From NCBI GenBank assembly GCA_934045075.1, contig OW203731.1, positions 14,455,062 through 14,519,061 on the forward strand: DNA of 64,000 nt, given 5' to 3'. The position numbers were made by a program, and so were the translations under genes. A model generated the notes under the pieces. That model worked only from the letters and a program-made list of their open reading frames with translations. It was not told the DNA's origin and made no database searches. Each line of letters starts with the position of its first letter. Positions within the stretch are counted from its first letter, which is position 1. The stretch comes from Yponomeuta sedellus. Taxonomy: Eukaryota; Arthropoda; Insecta; Lepidoptera; Yponomeutidae. Positions 10,899-21,194 of this stretch are shown here, in pieces.

Positions 10899-11082
10899 CG
10901 GAATCATCACTCTCGGAGTCATCAAACCCGCATAGGAGGTCGTATAAATTGGCCAATCTCTGCACGCAGACGCGAATGGGTATGTCCTTCGGTAAAGGTG
11001 TCACGATGTGACTAGACGCTGTGCTGTAGTACAGAGAACATGTCACCATCATCACTAGGCAGGGGCACTTCATTCTGAAGAT
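10899..11082 (-). CDS. Start exon of an unrecognised secreted-peptide-type gene
   Basis: On the minus strand an acceptor (cgtttcag) ends at 11083, an ATG follows at 11073, and the frame stays open for 58 codons to a strong donor GTACGT at 10898. The protein starts MKCPCLVMMVTCSLYYSTAS, a hydrophobic signal-peptide-like stretch with likely cleavage near Ala19-Ser21, then HIVTPLPKDIPIRVCVQRLA, NLYDLLCG and an acidic FDDSESDDSG run. Upstream are a non-coding exon and TATA box. The layout (TATA, short 5' UTR exon, small signal-peptide exon) resembles insect neuropeptide genes, but the family is not recognised. Coding ends in phase 1; no continuing exon was found between 7 and 10.9 kb, so the gene may extend past or through the WBP11-like locus. 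Confidence 0.55.
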
Positions 11083-11368
11083 CTGAAACGAGATTTACAC
11101 TTGAAATGTTGAGCAAAATCAAATTCAAAAGGAGAACTATTTTTGTGTCTTAACCGCGCTCATCCCGCGTGTGATATATCCACAGACTTTCTTGTCTAGG
11201 TAAAATAGTTTGAAGTAGAAACGGATACGTTTCCAAGCGTTTTTTTATGCAGCGATGTACCTATTTAATGGCAAGAACAAGCGTTAACTCCTAGTGGCAT
11301 GTATCGGCGTAAAAACTGCGAACAATGAACACAATGGTAGTATGAAATTTCCAGTGTCGGTTACTTAC

Positions 11369-11432
11369 CCAGAAATCGCAGTCGTTTGCAAGGCTGACCT
11401 GTTACTTCCCTCTGGGGAAAACCCTTTTCTTC
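11369..11432 (-). other. Probable non-coding first exon of the peptide-type gene
   Basis: From a start about 30 bases below the TATA box to the donor GTAAGT (GT at 11368-11367). The following intron is 286 bp and ends at the acceptor at 11083. No ATG is in frame with the downstream coding exon. The exact transcription start is inferred from TATA spacing. Confidence 0.5.
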
Positions 11433-11456
11433 TGCTGGGCTCGGCTTAGCGTTACC

Positions 11457-11464
11457 CTTATATA
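11457..11464 (-). promoter_or_regulatory. TATA box TATATAAG
   Basis: On the minus strand the sequence cgTATATAAGGG lies about 90 bases above a consensus donor. Spacing to the presumed first exon is normal for a TATA-driven insect promoter. Confidence 0.5.
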
Positions 11465-11871
11465 CGGGCCCGTGAAAGAAAACCATGAATACCATTAACG
11501 TAGGCGTAGCGTAGTCCGGAACAAGGAAAGTTCGAAAGTCAATTTCCAAATAAATCTCTTTCAAGTATGGGTCGGAAAGGCTTTTAATATAATTAATTTA
11601 TTATAATGCTATTACACTGAAGGGAACGGCCACTCGTTGTGAGAATAACAAGTGTTGTTGGCTACTAATGTAGTTTACGCTAAAAATATACGCGTATCGT
11701 AGGTACTATCATCAACTTGTTGTTTCAAAGGAAAAAACTTGGCTAAGCGGTTGGGTACCAAAGCGCGGCGGGTTCCGTAATAATAATGCATTAATGCCCT
11801 TATAAGTTCCACTCTAGGGCACATTCCTTATCTTAGAGACAGAAAGAGAGGGCAGTTTTCAAGCGCTGACA

Positions 11872-11925
11872 TTTTTGGGTGGAATTTTTAGCCTCTAAAT
11901 AGGTTTTTAAATTTGTGAACATGTC
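11872..11925 (+). mobile_element. Fold-back SINE family, tail fragment
   Basis: Contains gggtggaatttttagcctct and aaataggtttttaaatttgt without the tRNA head or 3' tail. Confidence 0.5.
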
Positions 11926-11989
11926 AGACACTCAGCTTTTCTTCACATCGAAACAAAGAATTTAGAAACAAAGTTATTGGTAAGTACAT

Positions 11990-12062
11990 GGCGGGACTCG
12001 AACCCAAGACCTCTCGAATGCAAAGCCGACGTTCTACCGCTTCGCTACTAGCGTTCTCTGTT
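11990..12062 (-). mobile_element. tRNA-like SINE head (antisense)
   Basis: Reads as a degenerate tRNA on the minus strand: gtagcgaagcggtagaacg at the D-arm side and ggttcgagtcccgcc at the T-arm. The acceptor stem does not pair, so this is not a functional tRNA gene. Confidence 0.45.
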
Positions 12063-12208
12063 CCGTAATAACGCGCTGACGACACTACATTGCGGTGTGT
12101 TTTGTTTGCTCTTCGGCTGTCGTCAAACACATTTGATGGCATTAGGCAAGTGTCAAAATACCGACGAAGTCACTGTAAAGAACTCTCAATTCACAATGTT
12201 TTCAATTG

Positions 12209-12420
12209 ACGACCTCTGTGGCGCAGTGGTAGCGCATATGCCTACCATGCAAGAGGTTCCGGGTTCGAACCTCGGCTGGGGACAAAACAACCCCAGTCTT
12301 GGATGTTTACACGTTTGTGATGTCGTTGTTTCTGGTTCTCATTGTTCTGTGGGTTCTCACGACACAGGGTATTCTAGTGTGGGGCCAAAAGCAATGTTAT
12401 GTTAATTCCCGGAAGCAGAA
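12209..12420 (+). mobile_element. tRNA-derived SINE, another family
   Basis: Head: ctctgtggcgcagtggtagc ... gggttcgaacctc, a Gly-tRNA-like pattern with good A and B boxes. The tail shares ttacacgtttgtgatgtcgt with the fragment at 4115. The 102-aa and 62-aa ORFs over it are spurious. Confidence 0.6.
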
Positions 12421-12989
12421 ACAGTTTGCCTTCCCGTTTCGAGGATCTCTAATCGAAGAACGGGACCATCGGTTATCATTAAGTTAAATATTCTTTATCT
12501 AATGACCTATCTGTCTACGTAAACAAGATTATACAATCCTGAAATGCAGTGTAACATTCACGTGGGCATCTATAAAAGGGCAAAGGTGTTTTTGTGTTTA
12601 CAATAATAAACTTAAAAATATCAATACTTATTTATGCCTGTGATTTTGATATAATCGGAGATACCTTGCACTAAAATGAAAGTTCTCCTTAATTTGTTGA
12701 AAAATTCCAAAATTCTCGGATTGTCAGCAAATCTTATTGCATAAAGGTGACAAGTGTATCATCTGTTTACAATAATACTGGCTGGAAGACCTCCGTGTGT
12801 AAAAATATCAATATTTGTACATTGTGATGTTGACACCGTTACCGATCGATACTTTAATTTGTCTATATTGTCAAGCAATCCTCTTGCATAAAGTGACAAA
12901 TGTAACTATATTCTTGTGTTTACAATAATACTGGAAAACATTAGCGTAAAACTATTAATATTAATAGATCAGTAACCAACACAACTCGC

Positions 12990-13145
12990 CGAACAGTGAA
13001 GGAAAACATCGTTAGGAAACCTGAGTGTCCGAGTTGTTAAAATACCTCAGCGATTGTTTCTAGTCCGCGGGCACGTGTCGTAATTAAGCCCATACTCTCT
13101 GAGAGAAGGACTGTACCCTGCAGTAGGACGTTTATAGGCTAACAT
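12990..13145 (+). mobile_element. tRNA-SINE family 2, head-less copy
   Basis: Contains aaaacatcgttaggaaacct, then taattaagcccatactctct, ctgcagtaggacgtttatag. Same family at 17250, 20510, 47195, 50380 and 52105. The flanks at 12490-12990 and 13146-14100 show nothing else supportable. Confidence 0.6.
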
Positions 13146-14114
13146 AAGGCTAAATAGATCAGGATGTTGATACGATTATCAATACAGACAAAATTGACAA
13201 TCCAAGAATATCTTGCTGCATACGTTTATAAAGTAAAAGTAAAGAACACTTTAAAAAAAACACACAAGAGATTAAAAAATAACAAGAGACAACCGGCAAA
13301 GACCTAAATGAAAAAAGAGTGTAGGTGCCTATAATATTAAATACAAGTGGAACAAGGTACTTGCTCTACACTGGCTAGGAGCAAAAGTAATAAAATTACT
13401 AAAATTAAATAGTCCATTTACTCACGAGTATTACACATAATATTGGATCATGTTGCCTGTAAATAAATTACAATAAATGAATGACATAGGTTAATTTAAA
13501 TTACCACACGAAAAAAACATTTCTTTTTAACTGTAACTAGAAACTTCAATTTCCTATTTCATTGGGGAATTATCACTGCTCGTTGTAATACAGGTACTTA
13601 TCTAGCATAGCACAGCAACAGTAGCTATCTATTATAATGTTGACTCATACATAAACTAGTTCTAATTTTGTATTGTATCCACTCTAAGGTCTATTCTTTT
13701 ATAAAATATTGCGGTTTTCAGTTTCATTACCCACCTTCATTGAGCATTCTTGTTTACCTAAATCAATATTACCTCGATCATATTAGTTTCCCTTCGGCCG
13801 TGTATGATACCAGAGTTTGGTAATAGTGTCCAAAACGTAGTGTTTATATGCTCTATGATAGTGTCGAAACAGAGCATCTTTTTACCGGTTTTCTGATTTT
13901 TCACAGATGTTCTAAAGATTTAGGTAGAGCACAAAAGAAACTGTATTTTTAACTTTAACACCTGATGTACTTGTGTCTCACAAATCATTAAATGAATTAT
14001 GAATTGTGAACAATTATATTATTTTTATCAGTTAGACCAATTTCATTAATCTCAACATTAAATCAACAAACGGATGTTTTTATTACAATCCCGATAGTTT
14101 TCGCATAGTCACGA

Positions 14115-14300
14115 TTAACATCTCTATACTATAAAAATGAATCCCCGAATGTGTTGGTAAGCGCAAATCTCGAGAACGGCTGAACCGATTTCGCTGATTC
14201 CTTTTTTAGAATATTCCTTGACGTACGGGGATGGTTCTTACGGAGAGAAAAATTAATAAAATCGACTGCGATACGAAGTTCGCTGGGTCAGCTAGTTTTC
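14115..14300 (+). mobile_element. Dispersed non-coding repeat (ctgaaccgatttcgctg type)
   Basis: The phrase gagaacggctgaaccgattt, ending cgctgggtcagctagtt, is a pattern common at the ends of lepidopteran dispersed elements. The clade is not determined. Confidence 0.4.
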
Positions 14301-14989
14301 AATAATATTTTCGTACGAAACTGCTCTCGAATACTATTCTATAAGCTTAAATATAATATTGTTGTAATTTTTTTATGCTGCTACTCAAAAACATAGAATT
14401 TTAACCCCTTGAACGCCAAGGTGAAAATACTAAGGCAGGGTGCGGTCACCGAAGGTAATATTGTTTTCATTAGTATAAAGAGCATTTTTAAATCAACTGT
14501 GATTGTGTAACATATTTGCAAATACTCGTATTCGTGGTTTTAGACCCTTGATTCGTCTCCGTGAATCCGAATTCAAATTTATAGGTAGATTACGAAGTCG
14601 GGCAAGCAACTTAGAAAAATTTCTTCTATTATGTGAAATGTTTCAAGTTTCTGGATATGCGTAAACAATTGAGTTGGCCGTTGCTGACCATATTTTAGAT
14701 ATTTATTACTTTTCGTCCTGATATTGTTTGTTTATGCCTCCTCGATCCTCACCTTGAAAAATGGCTATTTTCAATATCAGGACCGAAGAAGTTGTAAATT
14801 ATTTCTAAACCGTTGATATTTCCCCTTAAGTCGTTAGGCACTAGGCAGTGCTAACTAGCGCCAACAATAGAAAAAAAACCATATATTCTGCTATATTTAT
14901 TAACATTAGATTAGATTAGAATTAATTAGATTACGATTTATGGTATTCACTTTTTTCCAAAGACGCGTTATAAAGTAGTTGGAAAAAGT

Positions 14990-15333
14990 ATCAATTTCAA
15001 CCCTTGTGCGTCCCCACTGCTGGGGCATGGGTCTCTTCCTGCATCGCAGGAAGGTTAGGCCATACTCCACCACAGGTGCCAAGTCCAGGTTGGTGGAGGA
15101 TTGTAAGACAGCGGCCGGCACTACTAACAGAAGTTTCAAGCCGTCCCGCCGTCATTACATGACAGCACCACCGGCTTAACGTGCCTTGCGAAGCACGGAG
15201 CACGAAAAATGCCACTAGCGGTAGTCACGGGACGGTCACTCATCCTTAACCTGACCGCGCCTGTGTTGCGTAACTCATGTGATTGATTCCAACCACTCGG
15301 TTCGACTAGGCCACGAGACGAGCGTCGAGCGCT
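14990..15333 (-). mobile_element. 5S rRNA-derived SINE, full length, with TSD
   Basis: Antisense copy flanked by an 11-bp TSD TTGGAAAAAGT (14979-14989 and 15334-15344). Tail at left (caacccttgtgcgtccc), 5S-like head at right. Inserted inside element A2. Confidence 0.8.
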
Positions 15334-15462
15334 TTGGAAAAAGTGAACATCTTAAATGTAAAAAAACATAGTGGCTCTTTTTAAAACCTACTGACTAGAA
15401 CTTTAGGCAAAAATTTAAAGCTGGTTCTAAGAATAGCTGTCACAGTAGTTAAGATTTCTCAT

Positions 15463-15683
15463 CATTATATTTCTTTTTAATGCACTAACCCGTGCTAAGG
15501 ACAATTTTAAAAACCTATTTCAGACTGGCATCAGCGAAATTTCGAACCTCTTTACCTCGAAATTTCACTGATGTCGGTGAGTCGCCCATTAGCTCTGTTG
15601 GAAAGAGCGCTGGCATGGATAGCCAGAGGTCGCGCGGTGGAATCCCGGCATGGGTGGAATTTTTAGCCTCTAAATAGGTTTTT
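15463..15683 (+). mobile_element. Fold-back SINE insertion b
   Basis: TSD AAGATTTCTCAT at 15451-15462 and 15684-15695. Antisense tail at left (aatgcactaacccgtgctaa), then aaaaacctattt; the right part is a nearly full sense tRNA head (gcccattagctctgttgg ... atcccggcatgggtgg) ending aaataggttttt. An inner inverted pair (gcgaaatttcgaacctc / ctcgaaatttcactg) sits near the hinge. Confidence 0.8.
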
Positions 15684-16384
15684 AAGATTTCTCATGTTCA
15701 CTTTTAGATGAGACCGTATCATAAAACGAGTTATGATTTTTATTCCATTGCTGGTGGTGGTTAGCACCGCGCTTGAGCGAATTCGATGTCCACACACAAA
15801 GTAACCACAAAGTCGATTCGTGGTCTGTTTATTCATTCCACTGTTCAATTGGCCACTAGGTAGGTACAATGCATTTTATTGTGCAAAGCAAACACGAAGA
15901 AATACCTACCTTATGTTAATTAAACTATGTACAACGTAGATTATAGCTGTACTTTGTACCTACTTATTACTAAGAGTTAATAGGTATTTAGATGAAACAT
16001 TAACATTAGGTGGGCAGAACATTTGTTTCCCTTGAAAGTATTGGAGGTAAAAAGGTCACATTTGCCGATAACAAAAATTGGACCAAATAGAACGCAAAAT
16101 CTATTTGGAAATAAACAAACGTATTAAAAAAACAATATTGTTTACTGGGGAGAAGTATAAACCACATAATAAGTACCTACGTACTTCGAGTGTTCCGTTC
16201 AGGGTGAACTTAATTGGATCAAAACAACAGTAACTATGTTCACACAATGATAAAGCAAAGTATTTCAATCAACAATAGTATGGCTCTAGTAGGTACCCAC
16301 CTGATTTCTAATAAACCTTAATATAATATCAAATTTACGGAATTTTTCTAAATATCCATGAATCGGTCGAGATGTAGGTAAAGT

Positions 16385-16720
16385 CGGCTGCCTGAGTGAA
16401 ATTAATGATCACGAAGGTTAAGCAACATAGGGCGCGTTCAGTGCATGGATGGGTGACCGTCTATGACTAACGCTAGTGGCATTTTTCCGAGCGGTTCCGT
16501 GATTCGCGTGGCATGGCGGCTGGCATTGATAGATGGCAGTCGTTAAGCCAAGTCGGGGGTCTTAGGGCGGCTTGAAAACTTCTGACAGCAAGACCAGCCA
16601 TTAGTCAGACAAGCCTCCACGGATTCGCACTTGGCCCCTGTGGGGGAGTATGGCCTATACCTACCTAAGGGAAGAGACCCGTTCCCCTCGGCAGGGACAC
16701 GGGTTGATGCTGATACATAC
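16385..16720 (+). mobile_element. 5S-SINE, diverged copy
   Basis: Retains gaaggttaagcaacatagg, gtgcatggatgggtgaccg, then gtcttagggcggcttgaa and cggcagggacacgggttgat. Its head is closer to a real 5S gene (cacgaaggttaagcaac) than the other copies, so it may be an older subfamily. Confidence 0.7.
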
Positions 16721-16819
16721 ATACTTTATATATCAGTAATGTTGTATAAAATATTTGTAAATAGGTATACATGATTCCCGAATTCCGTCCTATGGCTCGA
16801 AGTTCAAAGTTGTAGGTAT

Positions 16820-16990
16820 ATTAAACGGGTCTACGCGATTATATTTATTAGGTAAAACGTAATTACCTTAATTCCCGACGTTCCTTAGTCTACCCGTGAC
16901 CACGGCAATTGCAACGTCGCCGAAGCGTCGGGAATCAAGGTAGGTACGTTCTACCAAATAAATAACGGCGATTGGACCCGTTTAATTTAA
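16820..16990. mobile_element. Palindromic element, 'GGGTC-TACGCGATT' family
   Basis: Left ttaaacgggtctacgcgatt, right cgattggacccgtttaa. The core holds cgacgttccttagt ... cccgtgaccacggcaattgc ... cgaagcgtcgggaa. Same family at 17940. No coding capacity. Confidence 0.6.
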
Positions 16991-17249
16991 TACGAGGAAA
17001 TGTATAACTTTGAATTGGGATTCAGTGTAGAGTTTGTCCTCCGATATGCGTAAACAATTAAAATGGAGTTAAAATAGGTACATAAGACGCTCGCTCGACC
17101 TAGTTTTTCCTTAGATTTTTATAACTTTTGTCCTGAAGTTGACTGTCTCTTTACAAGTGAAGTAATTTTGGGTAGGTAATTAAAAAAAAAATTTTGCGTT
17201 TGGGCCCTCAACTAAACTCGTCATAACAAGGTTAGATTTTTATTTTATG

Positions 17250-17570
17250 TAGCCTATAAACATCCCACTGCAGGGCACAGGCCTTCTCTCAGCGAGAGAG
17301 AATGGGCTTAATTACCACGCGTGCCCCCGCGGATTGGCAATATCAATTGCTGAGGACACCTCATACAATTCCACCAAACTGCGATCTCCAACCCGGTTGC
17401 CCAGCGTGGGGATTATGGGCACTACCCCCCAATGATGGCTATGTCCAGCAGTTGACTAATATAGCCTGAAGAAGAAGAAGAAGAAGAGGACACCTCATAC
17501 ACTCAGGTTTCCTCACGATGTGTTACATTTTCCTTCACAGTTAGCACAAATGTACATAACTTAGAAAACA
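17250..17570 (-). mobile_element. SINE family 2 (antisense) interrupted by a LINE 3' end
   Basis: The SINE (ctgcagggcacaggccttct ... cctcacgatgtgttacattt) is broken at about 17365-17490 by a LINE 3' end in sense: ccagcgtggggattatgggc, atgtccagcagttgactaat, then (GAA)n. A short duplication 'gaggacacctcatac' flanks the LINE piece, consistent with a TSD. Confidence 0.6.
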
Positions 17571-17689
17571 AAGTCATTAGAATGTCCCTGAGTATTTTTA
17601 GAATAATGATATGGATAAAGTCCAGTATGCATATTGCATACCACACAAAGATAGACGACCTTAGGTATCTACGTATATAAAAACACCGT

Positions 17690-17800
17690 TTCCCTTAAAA
17701 TATTGCTTATTTAATGTGCTGTTACGTCTTTTCTTTGTAAAGTCTCCACCCCAGACTATTTTGGTCAGTGTTTTAGGTGTTTTATTAAATAAGGCCGAGC
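17690..17800 (+). mobile_element. MITE-like element E, partial
   Basis: Shares cttttctttgtaaagtctcc and accccagactattttggtca with elements at 30680, 54880 and 62920. Confidence 0.45.
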
Positions 17801-17884
17801 GAGTGTCTCGAACCGAATTCCGGTTAAAACGTAACGTGTTATGTGTCCATTGTCTAAGCATTGTCGTGAATGTTGTCAAACATG

Positions 17885-18200
17885 CACTGTCGGTAAGACC
17901 CGCCACTGTCTTACAATCCTCCACTATAGTTATATATAAATGGGTCAAATCGCGATTATTACCCGAGACCACGGCAACTAACGCTGCCGAAACGTCGGGA
18001 AATAAGGTAATTACGTTTTACCTAATAAATAATCGCGATTTGACCCGTTTAATATATAAATATGTATGAGTATCGAGAATCATTAAGAAATACCCTTCAC
18101 TAACCCGGACTTGGCCCACGTGGAGTATGACCTAAACTTTCTGCGGTGCAGGGAGGGACCCGTGCCCCAGCAGTGGGGGCATACAAGGGCTGACACACTC
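17885..18200 (+). mobile_element. 5S-SINE, 3' part split by a palindromic element
   Basis: The left piece (gtaagacccgccactgtctt, acaatcctcc) stops near 17932 and the body resumes at about 18100 (cactaacccggacttggccc ... tacaagggctgac). The element at 17940-18060 lies between. Confidence 0.6.
17940..18060. mobile_element. Palindromic element, 'GGGTCAAATCGCGATT' family
   Basis: Ends gggtcaaatcgcgattatt and ataatcgcgatttgaccc are complementary over about 17 bases. Inside are ccacggcaactaacgctgcc and gaaacgtcgggaaataaggt. Inserted in the 5S-SINE above. Confidence 0.6.
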
Positions 18201-18659
18201 ACAATAGGCTACGATAGGCATGCCAATTTGTTGCCTCACTTTAAAAGCACTGACTGCGATTCTATAGGTAGGTACTTTAGGTAACTTTCGGGTTGGGTCG
18301 CTGTACTTTTTATCGTACGCAAGTGACGGTGCGCAAGCCCGGCTCGCGCTTTACCTGTTTTTCCTTGTTATATCAAAACCTTTGGTATTTCCTGTTGAAA
18401 GGGGTTTGGGTAAAAGTAGTTTTTTCCCTAACCAAATCAATTCTAGTTTCCAGGTAAACAGAAACCAAATAAAAAAAAGTCAGCAACTGAATTAATTATG
18501 GTCAGCAATTAAATATATATTGGTGAGCGGAATAAATAAATGCCAAGAATAATGTGGCAAATTATTGAAACAAATAATAATAATTAATTGAAACATCAGC
18601 AAATTTATTAATTAATTACATGAAAGCTCGTATTTTCTGCCGCACAATTTGGAATTTTC

Positions 18660-18950
18660 GCTGTCACAATTTTTCTGTACCTAAGTAGATCAATTACGTA
18701 TTGTCTGCTGACTAATTTTTCCTTTCAACCCTAACTTGATTTCTTTTTCTGCAAACCGCCATATTCCTATAAATGAAGTAACCTGGGACACTTATTTAGA
18801 TAACACGCTGCCAAATTTATAAAAAAAGTTCATGAACTTGCGCGAAAATTTCTAGTTTTGGCATGAAATGTCAATTTTGAGGTTAGAATCTTGTTTACGA
18901 AATTGGACAGGTAAGAATAAATAGACTGTACAGTTACCTAACTATTTACT
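18660..18950. mobile_element. MITE-like element F, diverged copy
   Basis: Shares ctataaatgaagtaacctgg, aaaaagttcatgaacttgc and aagaataaatagactgtac with 32289-32492. Confidence 0.45.
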
Positions 18951-19222
18951 TAGTGAAATTCTAATTCAGAAACTGACACGTTATGAACATGATGATGATG
19001 GATGACACAACACAATCACTCGTAGTCCAAAATTCTGTGTTATGTGATCATGCAAGGGCACCCCAAACATGGAAATACACCCAGACAAATGATTCCTGTT
19101 TTTGTACTCTTAACTTTTACCGTGACCGATCGTGGCATTTCAGTGGGTTTACAATCGACAACATTCAGACTTGTTATTAAACGTGCAGAAATTTTCCTTT
19201 CCTATATGCCTTAGATTACCTT

Positions 19223-19417
19223 TGTGGCGAGCACATGTCAACTCTGCGCGCTCACTACAAACTCCAACATTCCTGCATCGCGGAAAGTGTTTCAATGACA
19301 TAGCAAAATATAACGTCCGACTAACAATAGTTGGACCGGCCGTCTCCAGGCATACGATCTGCCTGGCGGTAAATTTGCCTTTATAGTGGAAGAGCACGAT
19401 CACCCGCTCTTCCCTAT
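19223..19417 (+). repeat. 5' LTR of the TRIM
   Basis: Contains actctgcgcgctcactacaa and an inverted pair around the 3' end (ggaagagcacga / cccgctcttcc). Confidence 0.75.
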
Positions 19418-19824
19418 AGTGGTGACCCCTGACAGAACATTGTCAACCTTCCTTCGCTCTCACAGCACCCCACATACAGTCTCATAGCAAGGCCAGCAAT
19501 CTTCCTTCTCACTTCATCAGTTCCACTACAGTCAACGCTCCGACTACTGGGACTGATGGTGATCTTCCTGCAACCCCTCGGCACGGCAGCCACACAGCAA
19601 CAGCACACGTACACGTTGCCAGTCGTACAGCAGCCTTCACCGGTTCCTGTCCATGTCCATGTCCATGGTACTGTCGCCGGTGAAGTGACTGTTAACCGCC
19701 GAACACCCTCAACCGCTAGTCGACTCACTGACTCAGCGTCGCCTGGCACTTGCAGGCTTTAGAGCACAGACTTCGATTCCTATCAGACCTAGCTATGCGT
19801 AGCTACGGTCTTGAAGGGGAGTGA

Positions 19825-20020
19825 TGTGGAGAGCACATGCCAACTCTGCGCGCTCACTACAAACTCCAACATTCCTGCATCGCGCAATCAAAGTGTTTCA
19901 ATGACATTAAATATAACGTCCGACTAACAATAGTTGGACCGGCCGTCCCCAGGCATACGATCTGCCTGGCGGGAAATTTCCCTTTATAGTGGTAGAGCAC
20001 GATCACCCGCTCTTCCCTAT
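19825..20020 (+). repeat. 3' LTR of the TRIM
   Basis: Nearly identical to the 5' LTR; differs by a small 'aatcaa' insertion, a short deletion (atagcaaaa versus attaaa) and several point changes. Confidence 0.75.
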
Positions 20021-20109
20021 ACCTTCGTCAAAAATATGATGCGTATCCAGAGAGGAAGAAATACTTAAAGAAATAGGAACAGGATAGAATAGTATAGGAA
20101 AAAAAAGAT

Positions 20110-20220
20110 TGATAGTAAACACTTTATTGTACATAAAAGTGGAAATTACATAGATATTTCTTAACCGCAAGAGTACGGCGGCCTTAACACTAAAAGTGAT
20201 ATCTTCCAGACAACCTAGGA
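20110..20220 (-). mobile_element. LINE 3' end fragment (antisense)
   Basis: acactttattgtacataaaa, then cggcggccttaacac and gatatcttccagacaacc, shared with 24515-24605 and 5866-5935. The stretch 20255-20350 may be another antisense 3' end (ggttttattcaaagtagtgc). Confidence 0.45.
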
Positions 20221-20509
20221 AATAGGTATTCTGATACTTTGGTTTACGTACATTAATGAAATGAAACGAAATGAAATGAAAAGGTTTTATTCAAAGTAGT
20301 GCAGAAACTGCACTAAGCCGCACACTACAAGTCACAATAGGTGTCCATTTCAAAATCTAGATCATTCATGTGTTGTAAAGTTTAGATTTAGATTTATTTA
20401 CAGAGTTCTTGTAACTTAACAATAAAGACCAAATCGTTACAGAACTAACGACAACCTCTCACAATGATCTCTCCAGCATTATCTTACTGATCCATCAAAA
20501 CGTAGTAGG

Positions 20510-20870
20510 TAGTTGCAATACCACTCGCTAATGGTGAAGAAAAACATCGTGAGGAAACCATCATATCTGAAGTGTCCATATACCCCAGCGCCTGAAATGA
20601 GCCGTTTTCTGCACAAATTCACAAGACACTTCACAGATGGCGCTTACAGGCGTGCACATACAAGAGCAGGGACACGTCTGTCAAATTTTGCACCGAGTAA
20701 TTTTGACAGCCTTATTCCGGTTCTTCTATGGCTACGCCCGTAAGCGCCATCTATGAATTTCTTTGTGAATTAGTGCTAAAAAAGGCTTATTGCCAAACCG
20801 CGTTGGGCACGTGGTACTTTAACCCATACTTTCTCTCTGAGAGACTGTATCGGTCCTGTATCATCAACTC
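20510..20870 (+). mobile_element. SINE family 2 copy interrupted by a palindromic MITE
   Basis: Left part gaagaaaaacatcgtgagga, right part ttgggcacgtggtactttaa and tctctctgagagactgta. The break holds the element at 20600-20787. Confidence 0.55.
20600..20787. mobile_element. Fully palindromic MITE nested in a SINE
   Basis: Three sets of complementary blocks are nested in order: gccgttttctgcacaaattcacaa / tttgtgaattagtgctaaaaaaggc, agatggcgcttac / gtaagcgccatct, and ctgtcaaaatt-type / aattttgacag at the centre. No ORF of note. Confidence 0.65.
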
Positions 20871-20874
20871 ATTA

Positions 20875-21190
20875 TGCCCCCACTGAGGGGCATGGCCTTC
20901 CTTGAGGAAGGTATAGAGCCATACTCCACCACGGGGGCCAAGTCCGGATTGGTGGAGGCTTGCAAGACTAGTGGCTCTTACTGTAAGAAGTTTTCAAGCC
21001 GCCCTAAGGCCTCTGACTTGGTTTAACGACTGCCATCTATCGACAGTAGCCGGCACCAACTGCTTGACGTGCCTTGCGAAGTACGGTATCGCTCGGAAAA
21101 ATGCCACTAGCGTTAGTAATAGACGGCTTACCCATCTATGCACTGAACGCGCCCTGTGTTGCTTAGCGTCCCAAGCGAGCGTCTCGGTCC
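20875..21190 (-). mobile_element. 5S-SINE, antisense
   Basis: Tail at left (catcaactcattatgccccc), body gactagtggctcttactgta, head remnant at right (cccatctatgcactgaacgc, gccctgtgttgc). The 5S-like end is decayed. Confidence 0.7.
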
Positions 21191-21194
21191 TGCA

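Larger units (their letters stand above)
14848..15773. mobile_element. MITE-like element A2, carrying two nested SINEs
   Basis: Left end tgctaactagcgccaac, right end gttatgatttttattccatt ... ggtggttagca. Between them sit a 5S-SINE (14990-15333) and a fold-back SINE (15463-15683), each with its own TSD. Removing both leaves an element like A1 and A3. Confidence 0.6.
19223..20020 (+). mobile_element. TRIM: miniature LTR retrotransposon
   Basis: Two direct LTRs, 19223-19417 and 19825-20020 (195-196 bp, a few differences), start TGTGG and end CCCTAT. A 5-bp TSD ACCTT flanks the unit (19218-19222 and 20021-20025). Just inside the left LTR is a primer-binding-site-like TGGTGACCCCTGAC; just before the right LTR is a purine tract gaaggggagtga. 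The internal part is only about 407 bp with no gag or pol, so the element is non-autonomous. Short ORFs inside are not convincing. Confidence 0.8.

Noticed and set aside
19149..19762. ORFs of 84-111 aa inside the TRIM
   Set aside because: They cover LTR and internal non-coding sequence on both strands and show no gag or protease features.
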